Made by a program: the position numbers and the translations under genes | Notes under the pieces: generated by a model | The model's input: only the letters and a program-made list of their open reading frames with translations | Told to the model about the DNA's origin: nothing | The model's database searches: none | Source of the DNA: Theristus sp. LFF4_11 | Taxonomy: Eukaryota > Nematoda > Chromadorea > Monhysterida > Xyalidae | DNA length: 64,000 bases | Direction: 5' to 3' | Assembly: GCA_030248135.1 (NCBI GenBank) | Contig: JASANC010004154.1 | Span: 26,431-90,430, forward strand | In this document: piece after piece, positions 32,703 through 43,050 of the stretch | How positions within the stretch are numbered: position 1 is the first letter of the stretch | Layout: each line of letters starts with the position of its first letter

Positions 32703-33167
32703 TAATTTTTATTGCTAGTTCCCAGTTTTCAGTGCGGATGCATTGCTGTCTTTTTTTATCCATTTCTATCCTGCTGGTCGTAGGTCATTCAAATTTGAGC
32801 GCTCTGCCATATCGCGACTGTGGCCTGATTGTTTCCATCTGATTTATTGGAATTTTGGGATTTATTGGCGCTATTCCCTTGGTTTGAAATTGGATCCCAA
32901 AAATAAAAATCAATGCTGACGATTTTCAATTGCATGACGAAGGATTCTTTGTTTGCATGGTAAGACATTGGGTAACAACACCGTGCCCCTTTCAAAGAAG
33001 AGACACTGCGAGTTGAAGTTAGTTGCGCACCTTCAACCAACCTTTCTAATGTTTTGCCTTGATGACGCGTCGCGTCATATTGCAAACGATCTCCTTTGGA
33101 CACACGATGAGAAAATAACTAAAATTTTCTATTCGTTCAAAATTTTCCTATTCCTTGTGGGCGGAGT

Positions 33168-33991
33168 TGTCGTGAAAACGACGGGACCGAGAGATTTGTA
33201 ATCCGAATACAGGAGAAATATGTTCCTGTATTACCATCGAATTACAAATCCACAGGGTGACGCTTTCGTAACACGATGCACAACGCTGGCAAAGTTCACC
33301 GTGGCTGCGTGAGATAAAGCAGCACGGTGAATACGCTTGAAGCCTCGTAGTGCATCAACAACAATGGTCTTTGAGAAAAACACTTGGGGTGTATTTTGCT
33401 CTTAGACCTTTAGAAACCACTTTTTCCAGGGAAAATTAATGGGACTGAAAAAGGGGAATCTGACTTTGAATACATTTAGAGCGATTTCAAAAGAATTAGA
33501 AAGTCAGATTCTCCCAGTTTGGGAAATGCGGGGGCACTTTTTCTTTTTGGTGAACTTTAGGGCTGCGGTGGATTGCCGTTCTTCCGATCTCCCTTTTGTT
33601 AACCTTTCGTAAGCAACCTTTTGAATTTGTGTTTTTGATTGTTATTCTTTCTCAACGTGAGAACTGCCGGGGCGAACGCGAATTCATTATTTCTCGGATT
33701 ACTGTAATTTAGGCCTTTTTACCAGCTGGATTGACAAGAAATTTCATTCGCAACTTCATTCTCAATTTCTCTCTCAACCGTATTTTGTACTTGTTGTGCT
33801 ATATACTTGTGTATTTTTGTGTTTACCTTGTATACTGACTTAGTGCTTCGACGCCAAGTCGGTGTTATTACCCAGTGTCTTATCGTACCATAACTCGGAC
33901 TTAAACGTCCTTTTTGTAATATCAACGCTGATTCCTAGTCGTGATCTGTGACTGATATTAAAGCGGCCACAGGCAGTCAGAGTTCACGACA
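33168..33991 (+). repeat. 3' LTR
   Basis: Same length (824 bp) and, by eye, the same sequence as the 5' LTR, ending TTCACGACA before the AACTG duplication. It carries the same TATATA, ATTAAA and leader-like motif. Confidence 0.95.
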
Positions 33992-34455
33992 AACTGACGA
34001 AATGTTATTTTTCGAACGCAATCCGCTACCGGTTTCTCTTTGCAGTTCTGCAAATCTCGCCCCCTAATCGGGGTCAGCTATCCGTTCTCCTTGCAACCGT
34101 CCCTCCTCGCTCCCCACACCTACACGGTCACTGCCCAGTCTTTGTTTTCAATTTATTGAACGTGCTGCCCTGGAAACCAATAAACGCAAAATTGATTTGA
34201 TTTGAAACAAAAAATTGGATAGCATTGGGTGGCAAAAATAACAAAATGGGTCGGTTGTATGCCCGAAAACAGCATTTTACGCTGCTCAAAATCACTAATT
34301 TTGATGTATTTCCTATTTTGAGCTCAAGAAGCCAAGTTCTGGAAAGTTTAGGAGCTGGGAAGCATTCGGTTTTTATGGTTTTAAAACGGTTTTAAAACGG
34401 AAAAGAAACCGTTTTTTTCCTGGCAATATAAAAACCGGTTTTTTTACCAACCCTA

Positions 34456-35260
34456 GTTCGGCATTAAACACAAAATTACATTCTTAAAAAGCGTTCTGTT
34501 AGAACTGAGAATGAAGAGTACGTCGCGTCACAAGCAATTGCGAAAACGTAAAAAAGCGACAAAGAAACACAGAAATGCACAGAAAGACAATCTCAGAGAC
34601 AACCGACAGAAACGAATGAACACAGAGAATCGGTAATAAGTCACATAAGTTTCAATACAATTCACATTTCTTTGCTTTTGAAGAAACATTCGACAAAATT
34701 CCATTATTTTCAATTCATTTAAATATAGCAACAATGTATCAATATCAGTCGACCAACTGTGCAAATACTGACTGGTGGATGTGGATGGGTTTGACGGTCA
34801 TGGACATTCGGTGCAGTCATCGAACGTTCACCTGGTGGCGTTGTGACACAAGAAAAACAACTCACGGCAATGTGCAGCTTTCACAAGCAGTGCGGAAATG
34901 TACGCTCAGTGAAAACACCGTTTCAAAGCTGCTTTCTCCGGTCTTTCGTAATGGATCAACTAAGTGGGTCACCGGCTTTTCAGAGAAGGGATGTCGTGGC
35001 GGTGGGTGACCTGACCACTGACCACAAAACCCTCCTTGAAAATACGCTGTTGATGAGTTCTGTTTAGTTCAGTTTCATTTAGCACCGCTGCGCACGGATA
35101 AAATGCACAAAGTAACACAAAAGCACAAACCACTGAGTTGAGTACATATGTTGCGCAAAATGCTCCCGCATGTTGATCCATTCGAAAAACACCTCTGAAA
35201 CCATCTCTGAAGCGTGTCTTCAAGCGAAACCCGAAAACCAACGAATCAACAACGGCCTCA
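34456..35260. other. Spacer with one doubtful short basic ORF
   Basis: A 42-codon ORF at 34511-34639 (MKSTSRHKQLRKRKKATKKH and onward) is Lys/Arg-rich, and GTAATA follows its last Arg codons. It could be an exon but has no other support. The rest shows no gene. Confidence 0.3.
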
Positions 35261-36898
35261 TCAGACGGAATATTCGAACGGTCGCTTGCCAACATAGGGC
35301 ACCACGAACGGATTCAGCCAGTCGACCGAGAACTGCCCGCCGAACACAACCTGCAGGCTTTTCCAGCGGTCACGGCGCTCCCAGGACGGCTGTTCCGCTT
35401 TCAATTGTTCGATGCCTGTCTCGTCGGTGCAGATTGCGTGCACCTGGTCGGAGGGATCAGAACAAGAACCGAGTGAATTGGACATAAAACTGGTGTTGCT
35501 TTGTCTCAAAATCCAACCCACAAACATAAAACAAACATCTGGTTGATTGGGTACTAAGTTACAAACCCGGTACTAAGTTACAAATGGACCCTCACTACGG
35601 GCGCCGGTTTTCGGGACGGTTTCGTATATTTCGTCTCGTTTCGAACTGCTCTGTATTGGGTGTTTCATCGGGAGTCGAGTGATTTGCAGAAACTGTAATC
35701 ATGAAACTTCCAGGAAAGATGAGCTCAAAAGCTTACAAAATAGGCACCCGCAGCAATCAGTGGACAGAGTCTCAATTCCACCAGAGCAACCCCAACCAAC
35801 ACCACGCAACCAGCGCGTCTCACCTGCGTGCCGAACATGACGTACGTGAAGATCGAGAACAACAACGCCTCGAACAGAAAGAATATCAGCAGTATGGTGG
35901 TGGCGGGCGGACTGAACGAGCTGCACTGTTTCCAGTCGTTCGAGACACACAACACCAGCTGCCAGATGCCCCAGTAGAGGCCGTGCGTCGACAGCAGCGC
36001 GATGTAGAGAGTGAACAGCACGAAGAACTTCTGGTTGTGCTCGCCGATACAGTTGTTCACCCAGGGACAGTGGTGGTCCATCTTCTTGATGCACCGCTGG
36101 CAGACGGAACAGTGGTGCGCTCGTTGCGGCTTGATGCACGCGCACTTTGAGCATTTGTAGATCACCTGCGAAAGCGGGCAACGTTGCTGTTACAGCAACT
36201 TTGGGGACACTGCGACTCAGTGCGTTCGCTTGCACACGTGCAAAGGAAAACCATTTCAATCGTTCATGTGGCAATTCAAATAGTCGTACTTTTCAATGTA
36301 ATCAAACCGACGTAGTTCAATTCAAAATTGGTAAAGTAAAGTAAATTAAATTGGTAAGTTACCAAGGGAATTCGGATCAGTTCACCAATTTTTAATTCCC
36401 GCGTCATGCATGCAACTGTTAACAGATCCATGCGCGCATAGAGTCTCGGAACCAAAATAAAATATAATAGGTTTTGATTACAAATAGGGTTGGTAAAAAA
36501 ACAGTTTTTACCTGGCCGAAAAAAACGGTTTTATTAGCGTTTCAAAAACCGCTTTATTTCCCAGCTCGAGAAAGCGTCCAGAAGTTGGCCCGTGCTATTA
36601 AAAATCACAAATACAGTCGAAAGGTGAGCCGACCTGTCCCTCCTTGAGACCGAGGCGCTGTATGTACTCGTCGGTGGCGTTGCCCTTCGGCACGGCACCC
36701 GGATTCGTCAGCATGGTCATGAGATGCGCCGCCAACGCCAACAACAGCAACAGATGAAACACGACCCCGTTGAGCGTCTGATGCAGCGGGCAGTGCGCGT
36801 CCGGCAGCAGCATGATCGCGACCACGCAGAACTCGCCGTAGAACAGCAGCAGCCACGTGATGACGGCGCACGCGATGCCGCAACAGTCGCGCACGCAC
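35261..36898 (-). CDS. DHHC palmitoyltransferase, ZDHHC3/7 type
   Basis: Minus-strand exons 36898-36634, 36165-35824 and 35443-35261 (TGA) join in phase with GT/AG ends. The protein has two spans ([20 protein letters not shown] and a second), then [20 protein letters not shown], then the cysteine-rich domain [20 protein letters not shown] with the catalytic DHHC in [13 protein letters not shown]. Two more spans follow, then [20 protein letters not shown]. This order and the GAVPKGNAT and DETGIEQLK blocks match the Golgi S-acyltransferases ZDHHC3/ZDHHC7 (GODZ-like). The C-terminus ends EYSV, a likely PDZ ligand as in vertebrate relatives. The first exon with the ATG is not identified. A fragment of element D lies just beyond the intron 1 side near 36485. 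Confidence 0.93.
36485..36560. repeat. Fragment of hAT-like element D end
   Basis: AGGGTTGGTAAAAAAACAG followed by AAAAAAACGGTTTT resembles the terminal 70 bp of element D. The other end was not found. It lies in the first intron of the palmitoyltransferase gene. Confidence 0.5.
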
Positions 36899-37288
36899 CT
36901 GTCCGCAACACACGCACAATCGACGACGGTCAGTGACAGAATCAACAGTTGATTAGGGGACGTCGTTGAATTCAGTTGGGCAATTGCCGCCCCCTAGGCC
37001 CCAGGGGACAGGTTTTATAAAAGCGTAGTGAGTGGTCCAATAGTGCTACACGACTGAGCCCCTGAATGAACTCATGAAACATCGCAGCTCCACCTTGTTC
37101 ACGCAGTCATTCACAAATGTCTGCTCTTCAAAGCGATGCGAGGAAACTATAATTTGTTGATTCACGACTCTATGCAGGTGTTCAGTGGTGTAGCACTGTA
37201 GCACTTATTGGACTGCTAAGTTTTATGAAACTGGCCTAAGTGATTCGCGCACTGTGAGTGACACCTGTTTTTTTTTAGCTCTTGTTGT
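36899..37288. other. Spacer upstream of the palmitoyltransferase
   Basis: No coding signal that I can support. It should contain the missing first exon and promoter of the minus-strand gene. Confidence 0.35.
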
Positions 37289-38578
37289 CTGTCCACGACT
37301 GTACAGCATTTTTTGCGTCGCTTCTTCTTCTCTTCTGTTCTGTGTTTCGCTGATGATCTGTGCTTGCTACGACCATTTGGCGGAGCAGCTGATTTGTCAA
37401 GCCTACAGGCAGACGTGAATCTAGTCGCTGACCACATCCACACCAAATCTCTCACCATAAATCCTTCTAAAACCAAACTCTTGGTGTTCGGTCGGTCAGC
37501 CTCTACCCGTCGCCCGCAGGTACACCTTACTGTTGACAACACCACCATAACCAATGTCAGTTCGGTAAAATATCTGGGAGTTGTGCTTGATGAACGTCTG
37601 GACTACAGTGCTCACTCGACAATTGTTGCATCATCTTGCAAGCGTGCCGTTGGATTTTTGAACCGCACATTCAGCAAAATTGTTCCAATCAATACAATGC
37701 GCTATTTGTTCACCGTTTTGTTCAGATCTGTCTTGTTGTACGGATGCGTTTCGGCTTATCCCATTTACGACAAAGACCGTAGCAAACTAGAATCTACACA
37801 GAAGTTTGCATGCAGGCTGTTCTTGCGTGATTTTGATTACGAGACCGCGTACACCAGTTTACTCTCCAGATCGAATTTGTTGCCGTTGTTCCAGTCAGTA
37901 TTCGTAAATCGTATGGTCTACGCTCATAAATGTATGACTGGTATTATTCGTGACTCAGTTTTCGAGCCACTGGTGGCTCACCGGACCCGTCTCAGTGCAC
38001 GTGCAAACCATTCACGTTCCATTTATATTCCGGCGTGCCGTACGGCTCGTCGAATGTCATCCGCAATGTGCTCTATTGCCTATGCTTACAACCTGTTGGA
38101 TCAATCAATTGTCAATCTGCCGATCTCGGCTTTCAAGCGTGCTATCAACAATACTGCTTTAATTGACAAACTGCTAAACCGTAGCAAGACATCAAAGTTT
38201 GCCAAAACCAAACCTCCAAACTTCTATTAAAGTTTTGTCTTGTACCGTCATGCTTTATCGCTCGTTCGTCTTTCTTATGGTCGTCTTGCGCTGTTCGTCA
38301 CTGTTCCCTGCATTTTTTTCCTCTTGTGCTTAACTGTAAATTTTTGTAAATTACTCCTTTATTGTACCTCCGTGCTTTATCAGTAATTCGTTTTTGCTCG
38401 TCTTACGTTGATCGTCTTTGTTTTGAATGCGTTTTTGCTTTTCGTGCTCTGCTCATTCTTCTTGCTTGACTGTGTTTTCTCTGTTTCTGTTGTGTTTTGG
38501 CTTGCCTACTCATGGTGTCTTACGCTTCTCTGGTATTATGCCGTGCACTGCAGAATAAAACTGAACTGAACTGAACTG
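37289..38578 (+). mobile_element. 5'-truncated non-LTR retrotransposon (CR1/Jockey-like)
   Basis: It contains the C-terminal half of a reverse transcriptase, a 350-bp 3' UTR and a simple (ACTGA)n tail after AATAAA (38555-38578). 5' truncation at the RT and a short tandem 3' tail are typical of target-primed integration. Target duplication not found. Confidence 0.75.
37340..38230 (+). pseudogene. Non-LTR reverse transcriptase, C-terminal part
   Basis: The frame opens at the catalytic box (CFADDLCLL, equivalent to YADD) and continues through the thumb: NPSKTKLLVFGRS, then SVKYLGVVLDERLDY, then GFLNRTFSKI, to ...KTKPPNFY and TAA. Palm motifs before FADD, the endonuclease and the start codon are absent, so this copy is a dead-on-arrival 5' truncation, although the remaining frame is open. 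Confidence 0.85.
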
Positions 38579-38614
38579 TCGCTCTCAAATGAAACACACA
38601 CGAAGACCCTGATC

Positions 38615-39229
38615 TAGGGTTGTTAAACAAAAATCAAAAAAATTTAAAAAAAGTGATTAAAAAAACAAAAATGCCGATTTTTAAAAAAAAATTCGAAAAA
38701 TTTTCCTCTAATATGCTCTGAAAACCTCAATTTTGGCACAATTTTTCGAAAGTTTAACAAAAATTTTCTTTGATATTACCTCGTAAAACCGTCAGCAGTC
38801 CATTTTGGACCGTTTTACCGACTGATTTTAGGCTTCAACAACATCTGCGATGAAGTTTTTGAGCGTCCCAAAGGTTGGCTTACCATTTCCGATGCAGATA
38901 AGGTGACGAATCGCCTCGCAATCTGAATTTTAGCGTCTGAGCTGCTCCGTTTGCAAGCGTTACGTTGTCTGGTTGCTGTTTCGTGTACTGCCGTCGCGAC
39001 ACATCATCAGAATTGATCGAATTTCAAGCCGGTATGTGTATTTTCACTTGGGCTGGGGACAATTAGTGACGTTATGGGGGTCAAGTTCCGCCATACGGGA
39101 GTCATACGGGAGGCGATTGCACATCAAATGTGGTTCTTCGAACTCCTTGGTTGATTTAGCACAACTTTGATATTTGAAATTTTTTTTTAAATTAAAAAAA
39201 GACGATTTTTGTTTTTTTAACAACCCTAC
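38615..39229. mobile_element. hAT-like MITE E
   Basis: Ends TAGGGTTGTTAAAC and GTTTTTTTAACAACCCTA, flanked by the 8-bp duplication CCCTGATC (38607-38614 and 39230-39237). The interior is related to element F (9917-11182). An inverted fragment of it occurs at about 41166-41370. Confidence 0.88.
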
Positions 39230-39920
39230 CCTGATCGTTCAAACAAAAGTCCATCTGTTTTATTCAATTCACACAACTAAAACGACATGTTCACAATGAT
39301 GGTGTGACCAACAGCGCTTGAGCTAATGAGCTTGACGACCAGCAGCAAACCCCCCCCAAAAAAAACAAACAAGCAAGCTGGTTTCTTGTACTTGTCATAC
39401 CATGGTCTTCCGAGACACTGCGTGTTTGGATCTGGAGATTCGAAGGATTGATGATAAATATACGACGACGAAGCCATCATTCGCTTTTCATTGTTGTCGC
39501 GTTTTTTCTGCGCGTTCGTTCAATCGACAATCTTCACAGAATCTTCATAGAATATTCGTTTCGAATATTCGATCGTTACAAAACAGAGCGGATCATATAG
39601 TCCATCCTGTTTTCTGTTCAATTCAAATTCAAATGCAGGAATAAAAATAACTGCGTTTTGAGGCCTGGCGCTTCTTTTTTAAAACGCACGCGCACGTGGC
39701 ATCGGCATGCTCATGCTCATGATCCACTAGCGCGCGTGCACACGCTCCGGCCCCAACAAAAACTTGTTCAAAACGCAATTGCTCTGACATCTACCTTCTT
39801 GAAACGGCTTGGCTTAGGTTAGGATTAGGTTAGGAATAGGTTTGGCTTAGGATTAGGCTTTAGGATTAAGATTTGAATCAAGTCCGTTTTAGCAATGTCC
39901 GACAACGCGCGTGTTTTACC
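39230..39920. other. Spacer with TTAGG-like tract
   Basis: No convincing gene. At 39796-39880 a degenerate run of TTAGGT, TTAGGA and TTAGGC units appears, echoed in inverse orientation at 41085-41165. Confidence 0.5.
39796..39880 (+). repeat. Degenerate telomere-like (TTAGGC)n tract
   Basis: Units such as GGCTTAGGTTAGGATTAGG and GGATTAGGCTTTAGG resemble the nematode telomere hexamer TTAGGC. Inverse copies flank the next hAT-like element at 41085-41165, and a third tract lies at 51127-51220. Confidence 0.5.
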
Positions 39921-40957
39921 TAGGGTTAGGGGGAAAAAAAATCCGGATTTTTTTTTAAATTAAAAAAAATTAAAAAAAAATTTTTTTTTACAAGTTAGGT
40001 TTGTTCGAAGCGTCTCGTCGAGCTGAGTTCATCTAGACTATTTTCAGAACGATCCGGAAAACTATAAGAGCGAAAATCGTGTTTTATTGAAATTATGTCC
40101 ATTTCATAGAGGGAAAGTTGCATTTTCAACAGTAAAACAGGACAATTTTCGACGTGTACTTGAATATTGAACCGTTCTTAGTTGTTCCTCTTTAGAAAAT
40201 TACCAAAATTTGACTGTGTTCAAAAATTCCTGTTTGCTGTAGCTAAGTCGGCAACCCCTGTCGACCCGGTCGCCCCCCCCCCCAAGACACTTACTTTCAG
40301 GTTCAACCAGCTATGCTATCTGCCACATGGCGAGAGCCCACTCTTCAAATCATCGTATCGAAAACACGTACCATGATTTCGCGATCACGTTGCGGGCAAC
40401 TGACAGACGCAAGTTTAACACGTTAGTTTAGCTCAGCACGCAAGTTTTAACATGTGGCCATGTTATCGGGTATCTGAAAAACGGTCGTGTGATGTGGTAT
40501 TAACCAACATCTCCGCTCCAATTGTTTAACAATATATCGCACAACTCCATTGTAGACCTATAACATACGCCAATCAACAAAATATCATGTTCATCTCATG
40601 GCCTACCGACTGAAAAAACATGTTCTAAGTTGCAAGAAAACGATTTCTGAAACGATATTTCAATTCAGTTAAGTCATTTCAACGCTAAAAATTGACTCTA
40701 GAAGTCATCCAAATCGAAAAACATGGAGTACGTCGGTCAAAATGACCAAATAATGACATGTACCTAAGCACACAAAGAAGTTGGGAAGAAAATTTGGTTT
40801 GAACTTTTAAAAAATTATGCCATAAATCGAATTTTCAGAGCAAAGTAGAAGAAAAATTTTTCAAATTTTTTTAAGTTTGAAAAAAAAAATCCAAATTTAA
40901 AAAAAAAAACGAAAAAAAAATTTAAAAAAAAAATTTTTTTCAAAGCCCCTAACCCTA
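39921..40957. mobile_element. hAT-like MITE H
   Basis: Ends TAGGGTTAGGGGG and CCCCTAACCCTA, flanked by the 8-bp duplication GTTTTACC (39913-39920 and 40958-40965). Long A/T runs at both ends, no transposase. The right part is repeated inversely at 41446-41750. Confidence 0.9.
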
Positions 40958-41165
40958 GTTTTACCTGAAGCGGATTTTAGAAAAGAAGGGCAGCCGTTTT
41001 GAGGTTGGCACGTTTTATGATATTACGCTCCAGTTAACTCACGCTCCAACATTGGATGTTCTCGGACATTGCTAAAACGGACCTAAACCTAAAAGCCAAA
41101 CCAAAGCCTAAGCTTAAGCAAAAGCTGTTCCTAACCTTATCCTAACCTAAACCAAGCCTTTTTAA

Positions 41166-41370
41166 GAAGCAAGAATGATGATCTGATGATGTGTCGCGAC
41201 GGCAGTACACGAAACAGCAACCAGACAACGTAACGCTTGCAAACGGAGCAGCTCAGACGCTCAAATTTAGATTGCGAGGCGAATCGTCACCTTATCTGCA
41301 TCGGAAATGGTAAGCCAACCTTTGGGACGCTTAAAAACTTCATCGCAGATGTTGTTGAAGCCTGACAGTA
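41166..41370 (-). repeat. Inverted fragment of MITE E
   Basis: GATGATGTGTCGCGACGGCA onward is the reverse complement of the 38870-39010 interior of MITE E. Confidence 0.7.
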
Positions 41371-41445
41371 CCGAAGACGAGGGGGGGTGGGGGGTACACC
41401 CCCCAGAGCACCCGAGACCTCCGCGTGGGGGGGGGGGGGTGGGGG

Positions 41446-41750
41446 TAGGGTTAGAGGCTTTGAAAAAAAAATTTTTTTTCTTTTTTTTTAAATTTGGATT
41501 TTTTTTTCAAACTTAAAAAAAATTTGAAAAATTTTTCTTTTACTTTGCTTTGAAAATTCGATTTATGGCATAATTTTTTTAAAGTTCAAACCAAATTTTC
41601 TTCCCAACTTCTTTGTGTGCTTAGGTAAATGTCATTATTTGGTCATTTTGACCGACGTGACGTACTCCATGTTTTTCGATTTGGATGACTTCTAGAGTCA
41701 ATTTTTAGCGTTGAAATGACTTACGGTAACTGAATTGAAATATCGTTTCA
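41446..41750 (-). repeat. Partial inverted copy of MITE H
   Basis: Begins TAGGGTTAGAGGC, then A/T runs, then a block with GACTTCTAGAGTCAATTTTT matching the reverse complement of 40660-40957. It is preceded by a G-rich tract (41380-41445). Confidence 0.7.
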
Positions 41751-42498
41751 CGTCATGTGCCGCCAAACATGCGCTTGTCGTTCACAGCAAACCAGACTTT
41801 CCGTTTAGCTGATGTCTTCCCGTAAACAAATGGTGAATGTCGAATCAGTCACACCAAACTGAAATTTTAGTGCCTGTACTTTGACAAACAGGCGTTTTTA
41901 AAGCAAATGACGTCATTTTAGTCAGGACACGTTTGAATAAATCCACAATACCTATATGATGGAATTGGTTTTTGGTTGAACTGAAGATTGTCAAGAGTGT
42001 ACATAATTTGTGGATTTTTTGTTTTGAATTTTTCGCTATGTTAGATTTTGATTTGATCTGTCCGGTTTTGTAATTGTCGGGGTTCCGATGCGAACGTAGG
42101 TGAGAACCGGAGCTGGGCACTTGACTTTTGTGTCACCTGGTGCTGAGAAAGAAAAAACACGCATCGTTTGTGTGCCGCTGTTACACGCTCACCAGACCTT
42201 GTAACAATCATAAATCATCATCTTCAGTAATCAGTTATCAGATTGGCTTTTCAAAATTGGCTTCCCAAAAAAAACAGGTTCTCAAAGACGATATCTCCAG
42301 TAATCACGTGTCATGGCATACCAGGGTTGTGAATCGTCTTTCACAAATGATGTCTGCATGACAAAAATTACGGTAGATTGTCATCATAATCTAAAGCTTT
42401 CGGTGGTAGTCTCCAAGTTAGAAAACCGTAACATTTTGGTTTATGCTTATTTTAATGAACGTGTTAATGAACAAGCGCATGTTTGGCGGCACATGACG
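41751..42498. mobile_element. Inverted-repeat element K
   Basis: A perfect 28-bp inverted pair (CGTCATGTGCCGCCAAACAT at 41751 and its complement ending at 42498) bounds 748 bp without an ORF of note. The target duplication was not resolved. Confidence 0.7.
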
Positions 42499-43050
42499 TC
42501 ATTTCAGTGGGACACGTTTAAAAAATAGGTCATACCCCTGGCCAAATATTTAGCATCCCCAAACCAAGTTTTCATTGGCTGCGTGGACCACTGAGCTCAA
42601 GCACTTTGTTTGAAAACGAGTTTGAAATCGAGTCCATAAAATGCATGAACCAGTCGTCCTAAACACGTCAGAAAAACTTCGATTACATTCATTTCTGTTA
42701 AGCCCTTGACGGGCCGTGAGCTTCATTGGTTACTGATTTTAATATTAGTTAGACATGTAAAACGCTTTGTAAATCTGATTCAGAGCAAAATTTACTTAAA
42801 TCTTCAGGTGCAACGCCTCCATATTTGAACGGAGTACGTGCTCTTGCGTTCAATATCTGCAATCCGAGCTTTATTGGTTTCTAATTTAATAGACATGTAA
42901 AACACCTTGTAAATCTGATTCAGCAGAGCAAATTTCACTTAAATCTTCAGATGTAAAACCTCCAGATTGATTTGTGTGACGCCTTTGTTCATTCAATAAT
43001 TAAGATTCTTTCAGTATTTTCGTATTTGAGTCTGAGACGTGTGTTGTTAA
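42499..43050. other. Spacer with a tandem duplication
   Basis: The block TTGTAAATCTGATTCAG...ACTTAAATCTTCAG occurs at about 42770 and again at 42908, a spacing of roughly 135 bp. No gene seen. Confidence 0.5.

Larger units (their letters stand above)
31578..33167 (+). other. 3' noncoding region of the retroelement
   Basis: 1.6 kb without an intact gene. It holds a spliced-leader-like motif at 31801-31820, a decayed reverse transcriptase C-terminus at 31986-32282, degenerate repeats at 32408-32702 and an inverted copy of the leader-like motif at 32961-32983. A purine-rich GTGGGCGGAG just before the 3' LTR (33158-33167) is the likely polypurine tract. Confidence 0.7.
14322..33991 (+). mobile_element. 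19.7-kb BEL/Pao-type LTR retroelement with helicase, dUTPase, dNK and Env
   Basis: Two 824-bp LTRs in direct orientation (14322-15145 and 33168-33991) start TG and end CA. They are bordered by the 5-bp target duplication AACTG (14317-14321 and 33992-33996). The empty target, GGGTAACTGATGAAATG, survives in the sister repeat near 9828. Order inside: primer-binding site (15148), 1.15-kb leader, one Gag-Pro-Pol-dUTPase-kinase-Env ORF (16299-27974), tandem repeats (28036-28219), helicase ORF (28278-31577), 1.6-kb 3' noncoding region, 3' LTR. Pol domain order and DUF1759/DUF1758/DUF5641 types identify BEL/Pao (established family knowledge). The LTRs look identical by eye and both ORFs are intact, so insertion is inferred to be recent. 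The size is far above the usual 5-12 kb. Confidence 0.95.
13588..34455. mobile_element. hAT-like element D, copy 2, split by the LTR element
   Basis: The left part (13588-14321) begins TAGGGTTGGCACAGG. The right part (33992-34455) continues exactly where the left stops and ends CCAACCCTA. Copy 1 (9498-11558) shows the same order without interruption. The left part also received MITE A at 13869-14278. The flanking duplication is not clear (GTTCGA on the left against GTTCGG on the right). Confidence 0.8.

Noticed and set aside
39277..39480. 67-codon minus-strand ORF with a hydrophobic stretch
   Set aside because: The hydrophobic part arises from a poly-C/poly-A tract and there is no splice or family support.
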